A DNA stretch of 64,000 bases from the NCBI GenBank assembly GCA_018873225.1, contig JAEILZ010000003.1, positions 186,001 through 250,000 on the forward strand, read 5' to 3'. The stretch's first letter is position 1, and each line of letters begins with the position of its first letter. The notes beneath the pieces were generated by a model. The model did no database searches. It saw only the letters and a program-made list of their open reading frames with translations, and was not told where the DNA came from. The stretch is from [Phialemoniopsis] sp. UDSM-2020. Lineage: Eukaryota; Ascomycota; Sordariomycetes; Thyridiales; Thyridiaceae. Shown piece after piece: positions 24,747 through 35,603 of this stretch. The translations under genes were made by a program, and so were the position numbers.

Positions 24747-25264
24747 TGTGACGGTGTGTAGAGAGTGACCGCCTCAATTCGTGGATGTCTTGATGGACAG
24801 AGCTTGATGTGGTGAAGTTCGGCTCAAAGGTCAAGATCCGGATTGAAAGCGATCTGATTGGTCTGCGCCCACTTGAGGTGTGGCTCGGTGAGCGACCAAT
24901 AAAAAAGCGTCTGCTTTTCGGTGAGGCGCGTGTGGTCGGAGCTCCTAATTTTTGCCCGCGTTGCTCAGGTGGGCTACATTTTGAAAGAGTCAACAAAGAA
25001 CATTTGCGGCGAGCAGACAATCACATCGGCACAATCGACGTGCTCATCACCGCCGCTCATTCTTTGGCACCTCGTCTTTTTGTTGACACCAGCAATTTTT
25101 CCGGTGTCTTTCTGGGAAAGCAAGCTCTGGGTAAACACCCACCTCTCTTCGAAGCTCCCTGCCTGCTCTAGAGTGCTTCTCCACGACTCGCTACAAGCAC
25201 CACCTGTCTATCAACCGAAGCGCATCACCGACTTCATTCAGTATTGCGCAATCGCATCGCAATA
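24747..25264. promoter_or_regulatory. Divergent promoter, complex I subunit and NUP57 genes
   Basis: 518 bp between two divergent start codons; it must hold both promoters. No clear TATA box or repeat was noted. Confidence 0.5.
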
Positions 25265-26401
25265 ATGTCTCTCTTTGCTTCGCTCAACAAGCCTGCGGGC
25301 CAGTCGGCCTTTGGCGCCACCACGACGGGCGCTTTTGGCCAGTCGCAGCCAGCCCAACCTCAGCAGACCAACACCATCTTCGGCCAGTCACTCCAGCCCC
25401 AGCAAACCCAGCAGCAGCTACAACAGCCGCAGCTGTCCCAATCATTAGGACAGCCCCAGACAGCTCAGCTCGGCAGCTCACTATGGCAGCCCGCCGCTGC
25501 TGCTCCCCGTATGTCGCTTATGCCTTTGAAGCTTCTAGAGTACTGTATCGAATCTGAAAGCTAACATAACTCTAGACCAGAAATCAGTCACGGATCAGAT
25601 GGGTCTACTTTACGAGAAATGGAACCCTGCGAGCCCCAACTGCGTCTTCAAACACTACTTCTACAACAAGGTCGAGGAGGCGCGCATCCCTTACTACCAG
25701 CCTGGACCGAATGAGGATCCCAAGGAGTGGGAGGAGGCGCTCCAGAACAAGCCAGCACCGGGCTTCATGCCTGTCCAGGCATCTGGATTCCAGACACTGG
25801 CGGAGAGGTTGTTGGTTCAGAAGAGGGCGATCAGCACCTTCAACGCCAAGCTTCACGAGATCAATGCGAGCCTTGACGCCATCCTATCTCGACATGACTT
25901 GGAGACGAGTGTGCGATCTCTGACCGCCAGGAGGAGGCATGCTGAGCTTAGCAAGCGTTGTCTGGCCCTGGCCGCGAAGGTGCAGGTGCTGAGGAACCGG
26001 GGCTATTCGCTCACTGGTGACGAGGATGACTTGAAGCAGAAGCTGCAGGCGATCGAGCGCGGCATGCAGGATCCTGCTCTGAGCGCGCGCATGGAGGAGC
26101 TGTGGAGCCGACTGATTGTGCTGCGCAACTACTCTGAGGCGCTCCGGTCCGAGGTTAGCAAGCGCGGTCTCGGAGAGGCAGAGGGTTTGGACGAGGAGAT
26201 TGAGCTCAAGGCGAAGAAGGTATGTTCTACTGTCTTTGACACGTTGCTCTTTGTACGCGACAAAATGCTGACGAAGACATGCACCAGATCTTGGAGGACT
26301 ACGAGAAGCAGCTCCAGCATCTCAAGAAGGAGACGGATCTGCTGCGCAAGGATTTCGAGACGTACGACAAGGAAAAGGCTGCCTCCTCCACTGCGAGGTA
26401 A
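25265..26401 (+). CDS. NUP57: Nucleoporin NUP57/NUP54 homologue
   Basis: Central-channel FG nucleoporin. Exons 25265-25508, 25576-26219 and 26288-26401 give 333 residues. Exon 1 encodes an 80-residue FG/GLFG-like, Gln-rich region with spaced FG dipeptides (AFGATTTGAFGQ, IFGQ). The rest is the conserved alpha-helical part: GLLYEKWNPASPNCVFKHYF, where fungal and animal NUP54 proteins are most alike, then long helices with heptad-like spacing (LAERLLVQKRAI, LAAKVQVLRNRGY, ILEDYEKQLQHLKKE). In known pores it forms a trimer with NSP1 and NUP49 equivalents through these coiled coils. The FG region is shorter than in yeast Nup57. Confidence 0.93.
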
Positions 26402-26951
26402 ATGAGCTGAGGGGAGATGGTGCTCGAGTGGGTTGGCATGGCGATGATATGTTACGAGTTGCGAGCAGGGCGTTGCGCATAGAGCAGCTTTGAGCATGCC
26501 TCAAAGCGACGGGTACATTCAAGGATCAGGTTCATCAAGGGTTGCATTATTGGCGTCATGGGAGCAACATGCTTTGCTGCTTGGCGGCGTGCTCGGGTAT
26601 TTAGAACCTGGAGTCTTGTGTACATCTGACAGCCGGGGTAATGGAAATGAGAAAAAGGTCTTTGGAATGCCTGATCCACATTGGAGCTAGCTGAGTTTGT
26701 GAATTCGTATGGTCGTATTATTACACGTAGGATGTGTCTTTGTCCCCTTTTATCCTAATAGTACATGGATGTTGTACAATCCGCCCTCATGCGCTGTCAA
26801 GTCATCGTGATGGATCTACTCGCTGATATAGGCCTAGCAATGAACGGCAGCTCGCAATGGCACTTCATTTCGTACCCGCCAACTTCCTGCTCAGTGAGGT
26901 TGCTCTTTAATATGCCGGACGGTTCGCGAGTTATCTCGAATCGCATTTCAT
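26402..26951. other. Convergent intergenic region
   Basis: Spacer between the NUP57 stop and the TOM5 stop. No coding sequence recognised. Confidence 0.5.
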
Positions 26952-27221
26952 TTAGAAAACCTTGGAGACGGCATCGACGACGAAGGGAGCTACAGCAGTA
27001 CTGTCGTTAGCAAGACAGACTCCACAAATAGAGGCGACCGGAGCCTACAGAGGTACAGCAGAACAGAGGTGGCGAGAAAGCGCTGGACGGTGAAGGTAGC
27101 CTCCTGCTCCTGCTGGCGGATCTCCTCCTCAGAGGCTTGCGGGGGTGCGACTGTCGCGATGTTAGCGATGATGCGGGGCACTGAGATCCGAGGAAGTTGT
27201 AGACTGACATCCTCCAAACAT
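26952..27221 (-). CDS. TOM5: Mitochondrial import receptor subunit TOM5
   Basis: Small tail-anchored subunit of the outer-membrane TOM complex. The gene is split into three tiny exons on the minus strand: 27221-27209 (13 nt), 27150-27049 and 26989-26952, encoding 50 residues. The protein starts MFGGFAPPQASEEEIRQQE, an acidic cytosolic part, then ATFTVQRFLATSVLLYL and ends SPFVVDAVSKVF, a single membrane span with the terminal segment characteristic of TOM5. Introns are 58 and 59 nt, GT-AG, both with GCTAAC branch sites. It is about the usual length for the family (around 50 residues). Confidence 0.9.
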
Positions 27222-28285
27222 TTTGTATTGTGGAAATGGTGGTCGGGGTGTGAGAGTTGATGGAGATAGGATGCGCCTTGGCTGTACTGCTTGAGGTTGG
27301 TGATGATGATGTTGCCGTGAATTTTTAGAGCATCCAAGAATAGCCTAGGTTTTCCCGCTCCGGGAGCTGGCTGATAAGGCCAGCCGGAACGGGCCTGATA
27401 AGCAGGCTGGCTCGAGCTTCAATCAATTGCTGGAGCCTCAAAGAAATGCACATGCAAGTCCAGAACGACCGTGCAGGGCATTTTCGGGCTAAGATAAGGG
27501 AGGATGCAGGATTAGCGGCAGCTGTGCCGAGCTTATCAGCGCGCGATCGGAAACTAGAGCGCTAGGACTGTGAACTCCGTTTGACACGCGATCATGGATG
27601 CCAACCTGCAGCAGCCCATACCGAGCTCACCCGGGTCTTCTATTTGGGTAGAGATGGGCCAAAGGGATGCCACAGAACAATGAGTAATTTGGAGCGCGGC
27701 AAACAGGAGACGGCCTGGTATCGGGCGGGCTCCCGATAGCGGGCAATTTCTTGGGTTGGTGGTTTGGTGGTGCCGCAATTACACAATAGCTTCCCTTTTT
27801 GGGGTGGTTCTTGAGAGGGTCTACCACATCATGCCAGACCCCGGATTTTTCGATTGTTGACCGAGTCTTACTTTTTGGCTTGTGGACTTTGTACTCCGTT
27901 TCCCCTCCTGTGACTGTGATTTTCTTCCTCAACTCCCAGGAACCCCAGTGACTTTTCTCCTCAAACTCTTGCTGCTATCCTGTCCAGGGGACTTGATTCT
28001 GTACCCTTCTTGCATCCCAGGTTCATCTCACCCTCCCACTCGGTGAATCCTATTAGTGGCGAATGCCTGCTTTCAAGACAGGTTCCTGATCGTCATTCTT
28101 CAACCACCCCACCACTTCGTCCTTCCTTTCCATATCCAAAATCTTCCTTTTGTGCCAGGAGGAAACTTGGATCTTACCAATTGACTTGCTGTCGCGCCCA
28201 ACACAGCTCTTCGCGTAAAAGGTCTTCATAGACGGCTTATCGGATCTGATATCGAAATTCTTCGGTCAGATACCACAGTCTCGCC
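27222..28285. promoter_or_regulatory. Divergent region, TOM5 and glycine decarboxylase genes
   Basis: About 1.06 kb between divergent starts, holding both promoters. The last 300 bases before 28286 are pyrimidine-rich and probably form the leader of the glycine decarboxylase mRNA. A TACTCCGTT element lies at 27892-27900. Confidence 0.45.
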
Positions 28286-30841
28286 ATGTCGACCACGGCG
28301 CGGGTTGCGTCGCGTCACCTGGGCCGCATGGCCCGGGTGCCTCACCCTCGCACCGTATCGATGAGTGCTCGTGCACTCACCGCACAGCCCTGGGTGTGTA
28401 GATCTTGCGCACGAGGTGCCGTGTACAGCTCTGCCAGGAGCTTCACGAGCTCCTCCAAGCATCTGAACTCGCTGAGGGACCCCTACCCCGCGTTGGACAC
28501 TTTCCCTCGCCGCCACATTGGCCCGGATGACCAGAGCACCGAAGAGATGCTCAAGGCTCTGGCCCCTGCTGTCAAGAGCCTCGACGAGCTCGTTTCACAG
28601 GTCATCCCTCCCAATGTCAAGACCCAGAGGACCTTGTTCCCCACCCCCCGGAAAACCGAGGCAGACCCCATAGAGCGGGCCATCACCGAGGCTCTCCCGG
28701 AGAAGGAGGTTCTGAAGCAGGGCGAGAATGCCGCCAGCCTCAACAAGGTCCTCAAGAACTTTATCGGTGCCGGCTACTACGAGGCCGTCACCCCCGATGT
28801 CATTGAGCGGAACGTGCTCAAGAACCCCGCTTTCTACACCAGCTACACTCCCTACCAGCCCGAGATCAGCCAGGGTCGCCTGGAGTGCCTGCTCAACTTC
28901 CAGACCATTGTTTCGGACCTGACTGGACTCCCCGTTGCCAACGCCAGTCTTCTCGACGAGGGAACTGCAGCTGCCGAGGCCATGACCTTGTCCATGAACA
29001 TGCTCTCGTCCGCGCGTGCCAAGAGAAAGGGCAAGACCTTTGTCGTGTCCCACCTGCTTCACCCCCAGACCATCTCAGTGCTGCACGGCCGTGCTACTGG
29101 CTTTGGCATCAACGTGCAGAAGATGGATGTTACTTCGAGCGAATTCAAAGACCACGTTGAGAAGCTTGGTGACGATCTCGTTGGTGTCATGGTCCAGTAT
29201 CCCAACACCGAGGGTGGTGTTGAGAACTTCCGCGATCTGGCCAAGATTGTACACGATAAGGGCGCTCTTCTCAGCTGCGCCACCGACCTCATGGCCCTGA
29301 CCGTTCTCACTCCTCCCGGCGAATGGGGCGCGGATATTGCCTTTGGCAACGCACAGCGATTTGGTGTGCCCCTGGGCTACGGTGGCCCGCACGCCGCCTT
29401 CTTCGCTGTCGGCGACAAGTACAAGCGCAAGATGCCCGGCCGTCTGATCGGTATGTCCAAGGACCGTCTCGGCAACCGCGCTCTCAGACTGGCTCTGCAG
29501 ACTCGCGAGCAACACATCAGGAGAGAAAAGGCCACCAGCAACGTCTGCACCGCTCAGGCTTTGCTTGCCAACATCAACGCTCTGTATGCCATCTATCACG
29601 GCCCTGAGGGTCTCAAGGCCATCGCCGAGAAGATCATTCGCGGAGCCAGAGCTATCCAGTCAGCAGCGGAGGACCTTGGATACGAGACAAGGACAGAGTC
29701 GGCCGCCAAGGACGGCCGGGTCGTCTTCGACACCGTCGTTATCAAGGCACCTGGTCAAGCTCAGGCCCTCCAAGCCGCCGCTGTCGAGAATGGCTGCAAC
29801 CTCCGTATCTATGACCAGGACCGGGTTGGTATCAGCATTGACGAGGCCACAACCGCAGAGCACTTGAGGCTTCTGATCCGAACCCTTGCCAGTGTCAAGT
29901 CCGGCTCGAGCGCCGCTGGTAACGAGGCTGCCAAGCTCGAGGAGCTCCTGAGCAAGGTCGAGGGCCCCGTTGAGATCCCTGAGGGATTCCGCCGAACCTC
30001 AAGCTACCTCACCCATCCTGTCTTCAACACCCACCACTCCGAGACCGAGATCCTGCGCTACATCCACCACCTGCAGGCCAAGGATCTTTCCCTTGTCCAC
30101 TCTATGATTCCCCTCGGCTCATGCACCATGAAGCTGAACGGCACCGTCGAGATGTCCCTGATCACCCTCCCCGGGTTCTCCAAGCTGCACCCGTTCGCCC
30201 CTGCGGACCAGACTGAGGGCTACCAGAAGCTTCTGGCTTCGCTGTCTGACCAGCTGGCTGACATCACTGGAATGGACGCCGTGTCGCTGCAGCCAAACTC
30301 TGGTGCTCAGGGCGAGTTTGCCGGACTGAGGACCATCCGCAGATACCTCGAGTCTAAGGGCGAGACCAAGCGCGACATCTGCCTCATCCCCGTCTCTGCC
30401 CACGGCACCAACCCGGCGTCGGCAGCCATGGCCGGCATGAGGGTCGTTCCCATCAAGTGCGACACCAAGACTGGCAACCTTGACCTCCAGGACCTCGAGG
30501 CCAAGTGCGAGCAGCACAAGGAGCAGATCGGTGCCATGATGATTACCTACCCTAGCACTTTCGGCGTCTTTGAGCCCGAGATCAAGAGGGTCTGTGAGAT
30601 TGTCCACGAGTTTGGCGGCCAGGTTTACCTGGATGGTGCCAACCTGAACGCCCAGATCGGCCTGTGCTCGCCTGGTGAGGTCGGGGCCGATGTCTGCCAT
30701 CTGAACCTGCACAAGACCTTCTGCATCCCCCACGGCGGTGGTGGCCCCGGAGCCGGCCCTATCTGCGTCAAGCAGCACTTGGCCGAGCACCTACCGCCTA
30801 CCGAGGTGCAGCCCGGCGAGGCCAACCCGCCCATCAGCAGC

Positions 30842-30876
<35 letters not shown>

Positions 30877-31580
30877 CTGGGCGTACAACCTCCTCATGGG
30901 TTCCGAGGGCCTGACCAAGGCCAGCCAGATCACCCTGCTCAACGCAAACTACCTGCTCAGCCGCCTCAAGCCGCACTACGACATCGTCTACACCAACGAC
31001 CACGGCCGCTGCGCGCACGAGTTCATCCTCGACGTGCGGCCCTTCCGCGACACGGCCGGCGTCGAGGCCATCGACATCGCCAAGCGCCTGCAGGACTACG
31101 GCTTCCACGCGCCGACCATGAGCTGGCCCGTCGCCAACACGCTCATGATCGAGCCGACCGAGTCCGAGTCCAAGGAGGAGCTCGACCGGTTCGTGGATGC
31201 CCTCGTGGCCATCCGCCAGGAGATCCGCGAGGTGGAGGAGGGCAAGGTGCCCAAGACGGGCAACGTGCTCAAGAACGCGCCGCACCCGATCGACGATATT
31301 GTCTTTGGCGACGAGGGCAAGTGGGAGCGCAGCTACACGCGCGAGAAGGCGGCGTTCCCGCTGCCCTGGCTGCGGGAGAAGAAGTTTTGGCCTTCGGTGG
31401 CGAGGGTTGACGACAGTAAGTTTCTACTCATTACCCCCTTTTTGGGGGATTTATGTTGGTCCTAGTTGAACATTGTGCTGACTTGTTGCCTTAGCCTATG
31501 GTGACTTGAACCTGTTCTGCACATGCCCGCCCGTGGAGGACACGACGGGTGGCTCGGGGACGATCTCTTCCGTGCACTAA
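28286..31580 (+). CDS. GCV2: Glycine dehydrogenase (decarboxylating), P protein of the glycine cleavage system
   Basis: Pyridoxal-phosphate enzyme of the mitochondrial glycine cleavage complex: decarboxylates glycine and passes the aminomethyl group to the lipoyl H protein. Exons 28286-31415 and 31495-31580 give 1071 residues. The N-terminal 60 residues are Arg/Ser-rich without acids until about residue 70, as a mitochondrial targeting sequence; the mature part starts near FPRRHIGPDD. Both halves of the fused P protein are present. The cofactor lysine is in NLHKTFCIPHGGGGPG (Lys810), followed by the glycine-rich loop. The final 28 residues, including the FCTCPPVED segment, come from the small second exon. 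Length agrees with eukaryotic homologues (about 1000-1060). Confidence 0.97.
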
Positions 31581-32406
31581 GCGTAGGACAGACCCAGGGA
31601 AGTTTCCTGATATGTGATGGCCAGCCATCGTATTTGGAGGGTGAGATAGAGTAGCGGATTGCATATGTTTTTCAACAGCGTATTTGGATGACTGGGTTAC
31701 AAAACCCAGCAGAAAAGAAAACGGAGTTCTTCAACACATTCGTGGCTTGCACATGCAGCCCATGTTTATTAGACACACAAGAAGCCCGCAGCCCGGGCTT
31801 GTTTAACATCAAGAGGTGTTTCTCGCATATCAAGGGTTGATTTCAAGGGGTAGCCTTCAACCGCTGCTAGACTTTGGGTAGTTTTCGAAGGAAATAAAGA
31901 TTAGAGATAAATGAAACCTGTCATTATGAACCTCAATGTGATTCCCTTCAGCGGCATGCGTGACGTGATTGATCTTGTCAAGGTCGAATTCTCGAGGTCC
32001 TCGCAGATACTGCGGAGAGATGGAGCCAATCTGGAGTGGCCAGCCGATCGACTGTGAGAAGCCTTCCCGGTGAGAACGAAAATCTCTGCCATAGCTGCTG
32101 GTCCGGCACTTTTCTCTCCATTGAAAGCCCCGAGGCAACTGAATCAGCTTGACACTCATCCGGTGCTTCTGCTGACCACGACATGAATGGAGATTTGCAA
32201 TACTGTCACAAATGAAGCTTCTCGGATGGAATGGTTGACAAATGAGACCGTATTGGTGGTCTTTCTTTTCCTGTACATATGGATATAATACTAACAGGTT
32301 GCCGGTTGAAAATACATTTGAACGCCTCCCATATGCTTGATACAACAGTTGGTATACAGTCGCCCTCTTTCTTTCATCCTACATGTCCCAAGTCATATCT
32401 CAGTGA
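31581..32406. other. Convergent intergenic region
   Basis: Between the stops of the glycine decarboxylase and ribosomal S16 genes. A 160-codon open frame on the minus strand has no family resemblance and is taken as chance. Nothing else was recognised. Confidence 0.45.
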
Positions 32407-32923
32407 TCATGACTGGGTCGTCGCCGCAGCTTCCTGCGTCGCTTTCGTTGCGGGAGTAGGCGTAGCCTGCCGTTGTCCGGGCCGTTGCTTCGGGGCGAGG
32501 ATTCCAACCTAGAAAGCGACCGTGTTAGTACAACACCTTTTGCGGACAGTAATTCAGCCAAAGGGCAGTATACGGAGACGCACCATTGAAAGCAACCGCC
32601 ACACCGTGTCCGTGGGCTGCGCCCCGACACCGATCCAGTACTTTGCGCGCAGCGAGTCGAGCGTAATGTCCTTGTGCAGCTTGCCCGAGGCGTCGAACTG
32701 GTCGGGCTTGGGGATCGGGTCGTACGTGCCGATGACCTCGATGGGCTTGGAGCCGCGCGCCGTCCTGTAGTCAATCCCGGTCAGCAATCCCTTCGTCCTA
32801 TGTTCTTGTCCTCCCGATCGAAAGGGGGGGAAGAAGGTTCCCGTACCTGGCGTGCGCGACGACGATGTTGTAAAAGGGCGAGTTGGTGCGGCCGAAGCGC
32901 GCGAGGCGAATCTTGAGGACCAT
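32407..32923 (-). CDS. MRPS16: Mitochondrial small-subunit ribosomal protein bS16m
   Basis: Three exons on the minus strand, 32923-32847, 32764-32584 and 32508-32407, give 119 residues. The start MVLKIRLARFGRTNSPFYNIVVA and the following ARTARGSKPIEVIGTYDP are characteristic of bacterial and mitochondrial S16; LRAKYWIGVGAQPTD matches the conserved second half. The C-terminal 25 residues (Pro/Thr/Ala-rich) are an extension absent from bacterial S16. Both introns are GT-AG and carry CTGAC or CTAAC branch sites. The start is 354 bp from that of the divergent epimerase gene. Confidence 0.95.
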
Positions 32924-33277
32924 CGTTGCTTGTCGCGGAGCTGGTCGGCTGGGGATCAATCACTGTGGTGGCTTGATGCGAGAGCCTTTGGGTAGATTGA
33001 TCGCACGAGGTTGAAGATGCCCAGCTCGAAATTTTGGGTGGGTCCCGGAACAGACCCCAGAGCTTTGAGGTGGCCCAAGCTCGCGTGGTTGCCGGCCGGC
33101 TTAGTCATGACTGCCATTTACATCTCGCTTTCACGGGGGGTACAGCTTCCTGATTGACATCATCCCACAGAGCAGGCCTCTTCCAACCAAACATCTTCCT
33201 GGTCCCTGCTTACAATCGCCGTAATTTTTCTCGTTCGATATCTTCAAGTTCTGATCACTGGTATCTGTTCAATCAAA
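32924..33277. promoter_or_regulatory. Divergent promoter, MRPS16 and NAD(P)HX epimerase genes
   Basis: A compact 354-bp bidirectional spacer between two start codons. No well-defined TATA box was found. Confidence 0.5.
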
Positions 33278-34653
33278 ATGGCTTTCAAGGTATCTAATGT
33301 CACTGTCACGTTTGGCCATTGCAAAGGTGCTAACACGGTACTTAGACGCTTTCTGGCAAAGCTGCGGCTGCTCTTGACAAGGAGCTCATGAGCACTTGCG
33401 CTTTTTCCATCGACCAGCTCATGGAGCTCGCCGGGCTTTCAGTGTCCCAAGTTGGTAAGTCGGCCGCTCCTTGGAAGATCTCCCGGCCGCGTCACGGTGA
33501 CCTGCCCGAGCATCCTTTCCGGGTCAAGTTCACCCCCTACAACCCCCCGATTCTTCCAACGCATTCGAAGTTTCAATCCTTCCAAAAACATCATGACTGA
33601 CAAAAATTAGTCTATCGAGTCCATCCCCCAAACAAAGGCCGCCGGGTTCTCATTGCCTGCGGTCCGGGAAACAATGGTCAGTAGTTCAGGCACCACATGT
33701 CATCAATCAAGCGCTGACACGTTGTGCACAGGCGGCGACGGACTCGTTGCGGCAAGGCACCTATTCCATTGTGGGTATCAACCATCCATCTATTACCCCA
33801 AGCGCAGCAAGAATGAACTGTATCAGGTATGATTGTTTGCGTTACTCGTTATCATTTCCCAACGCTCCAGTATGATGCAATGCCGTTCCTCCCGGGTCCT
33901 CGCTGGTTGAGCAGAAACATGAGCGTGTCGCATCCCAAATCTATTCTCTAGTTGTTCGTACAGCTGCGTTGAAAGTTGTCGTTTGCTCCGAGGGACCACC
34001 CGCAGCCAGTGCGGTGGTCAAAAGTCCTTCCTTCGCTTTGTCCCTTTCCAACCCCTCCAAGACCTTTCTGAAGAGAAAAGCAAATGCTGAATGATGTCTT
34101 AGCGTCTAGCCAAGCAACTCGAGGATCTAGAAGTTCCATTCGTCGATGATTTTCCAAAAGCTCTACAGGGGACTGATCATGTCGTGGATGCCATCTTCGG
34201 TAGGTGAACGCATCGAAGTCGAGCGACTGGGTTGTCTGGAGTCGATCTCCTGACTTTGCGCAGGTTTCAGTTTCTCTGGCGAGGTTCGGGAGCCTTTCCC
34301 GGCCGTCATCAAAGCCATGGAGGAAACCAAGGTGCCGGTGACATCGGTCGACGCACCTTCGTCGTGGAACATCGAGGAAGGCCCGCCAAAGTCTGGTCTC
34401 GGCAGCACTTTCAATCCTGCGGTCCTCATCAGTCTGACTGCGCCGAAGCCGCTGGTAAAGCACTTCAAAGGCCGGCACTTCATCGGTGGAAGGTCCGTAC
34501 CCTCAACGTGGACCGCCGTAAGACCCAAAATGCCCTAACATAGCCTGCAGGTTCGTTCCTCCCACGATTGCCAAAAAGTACGATTTCGAGATGCCGGAAT
34601 ATCAGGGGATCGACCAGATCGTCGAGGTCGGCCCCGGCGGTCAGAAGCTCTGA
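33278..34653 (+). CDS. NAD(P)H-hydrate epimerase (YjeF_N domain, NAXE/AIBP homologue)
   Basis: Metabolite-repair enzyme that interconverts R and S forms of hydrated NAD(P)H so that the partner dehydratase can restore the cofactor. Seven exons: 33278-33289, 33346-33454, 33611-33676, 33732-33826, 34103-34199, 34264-34492 and 34551-34653, giving 236 residues. The first exon is only 12 nt. Signature features are [16 protein letters not shown], the nucleotide loop [32 protein letters not shown] and the cation/substrate region [15 protein letters not shown]. Length fits fungal homologues (about 240). No targeting peptide is obvious, although the enzyme is often found in mitochondria and cytosol. 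The 276-nt fourth intron is the longest among the genes modelled here and contains a hairpin. Confidence 0.94.
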
Positions 34654-34739
34654 GACAGTACGACAAGCGGACGGGTGCGGACGAGCTGAGACCTGGTGAG
34701 TGACTCCTCCAGGGGCTGCGGGTGGTAGTGCCACTGCCA

Positions 34740-34937
34740 TCATATAACCTGACAGCCCCCGGAATGGCTATTTGGGCAGACGGGACTCGGGCAGAACCCC
34801 TCGTCCATTTCGCTGGCATCGATGACCTTGCCCACCGGGCACTTGAGCAGCGGAGGATGGTAATGTTGGCAAAACTTCACATAGACCAAGTAGTCTTTCC
34901 CGCAGACAGGGCAGTCGGCAATGTACTCAGTGCACAT
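34740..34937 (-). CDS. Small cysteine-rich protein, function unknown
   Basis: A 65-residue frame starting MCTEYIADCPVCGKDYLVYV. It has eight cysteines, several as pairs (CPVC) and in the context CPSPVCPNSH, plus FCQHYHPP. The layout resembles the small Cys/His-rich hypothetical proteins common in filamentous fungi, which begin MC and carry a CG-type knuckle; this is recognition of a pattern, not of a named family. It could bind zinc. No signal peptide is visible. It ends 86 bp beyond the epimerase stop, on the opposite strand. It could instead be a chance frame. Confidence 0.5.
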   Translation of the reverse strand: MCTEYIADCPVCGKDYLVYVKFCQHYHPPLLKCPVGKVIDASEMDEGFCPSPVCPNSHSGGCQVI

Positions 34938-35566
34938 TAAAACCGGATTACTGTTCAGCTAATACCGAAAGTTCCTGACGAGGCGGTGATCACGGTGGTG
35001 AGAGACGACTTGAAGGTGTGGCCGGCATTGGCATAAGGGGGGGCTCTGCTGTGTGTGTTGACAACCCCAAGAGGGAGGGACTGTTCATATCCGAATGTGG
35101 CTTGAGAAAGAAAAGAGTGTGGCTTCTCAGGCGCAGACGAGGTTAAGACCAGTCCTGGGGTGGTAGTGGTGGTAATAATACCGGGGAGGAGGACTGGGTT
35201 TGGATATGAAGTGTGTGGTCTTGGGGATATGTCGAAGGGCATTGGTCAGTTTGCCACCGCGCACCATGGGATGGGAATGTCACAGATGCCGGGAGTGCGA
35301 AACGACAGCGGGATCGAGAAGAGAGTAAGGCAGGTCTAGGAGAAAGTGTGGCGAAAGCAGAACATTGGTGACACGTAGATTTGACAGGCTTATGGTCAGG
35401 TTGATGGTGGACTGCAGGGGGGAAGAAAGGAATCCCATCCACGAGTCCAGCGAAAGGCAGCCGCCATATTTTTTGATTGCTCAGCACTGGGTAAGTAAGG
35501 TGTTTTATTACGGTACAGCATTGGAAAGACAGACAGAAAAACAGCAGCAGCACAGTGGCCTCGCCA

Positions 35567-35603
35567 GTGCGTGTGTGCGTGCGTGCTCCCTCCTCCTCCT
35601 CGC
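35567..35603 (+). repeat. GTGC/CTC microsatellite
   Basis: GTGTGTGCGTGCGTGC followed by CCTCCTCCTC. Short simple-sequence tract in intergenic DNA. Confidence 0.65.
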
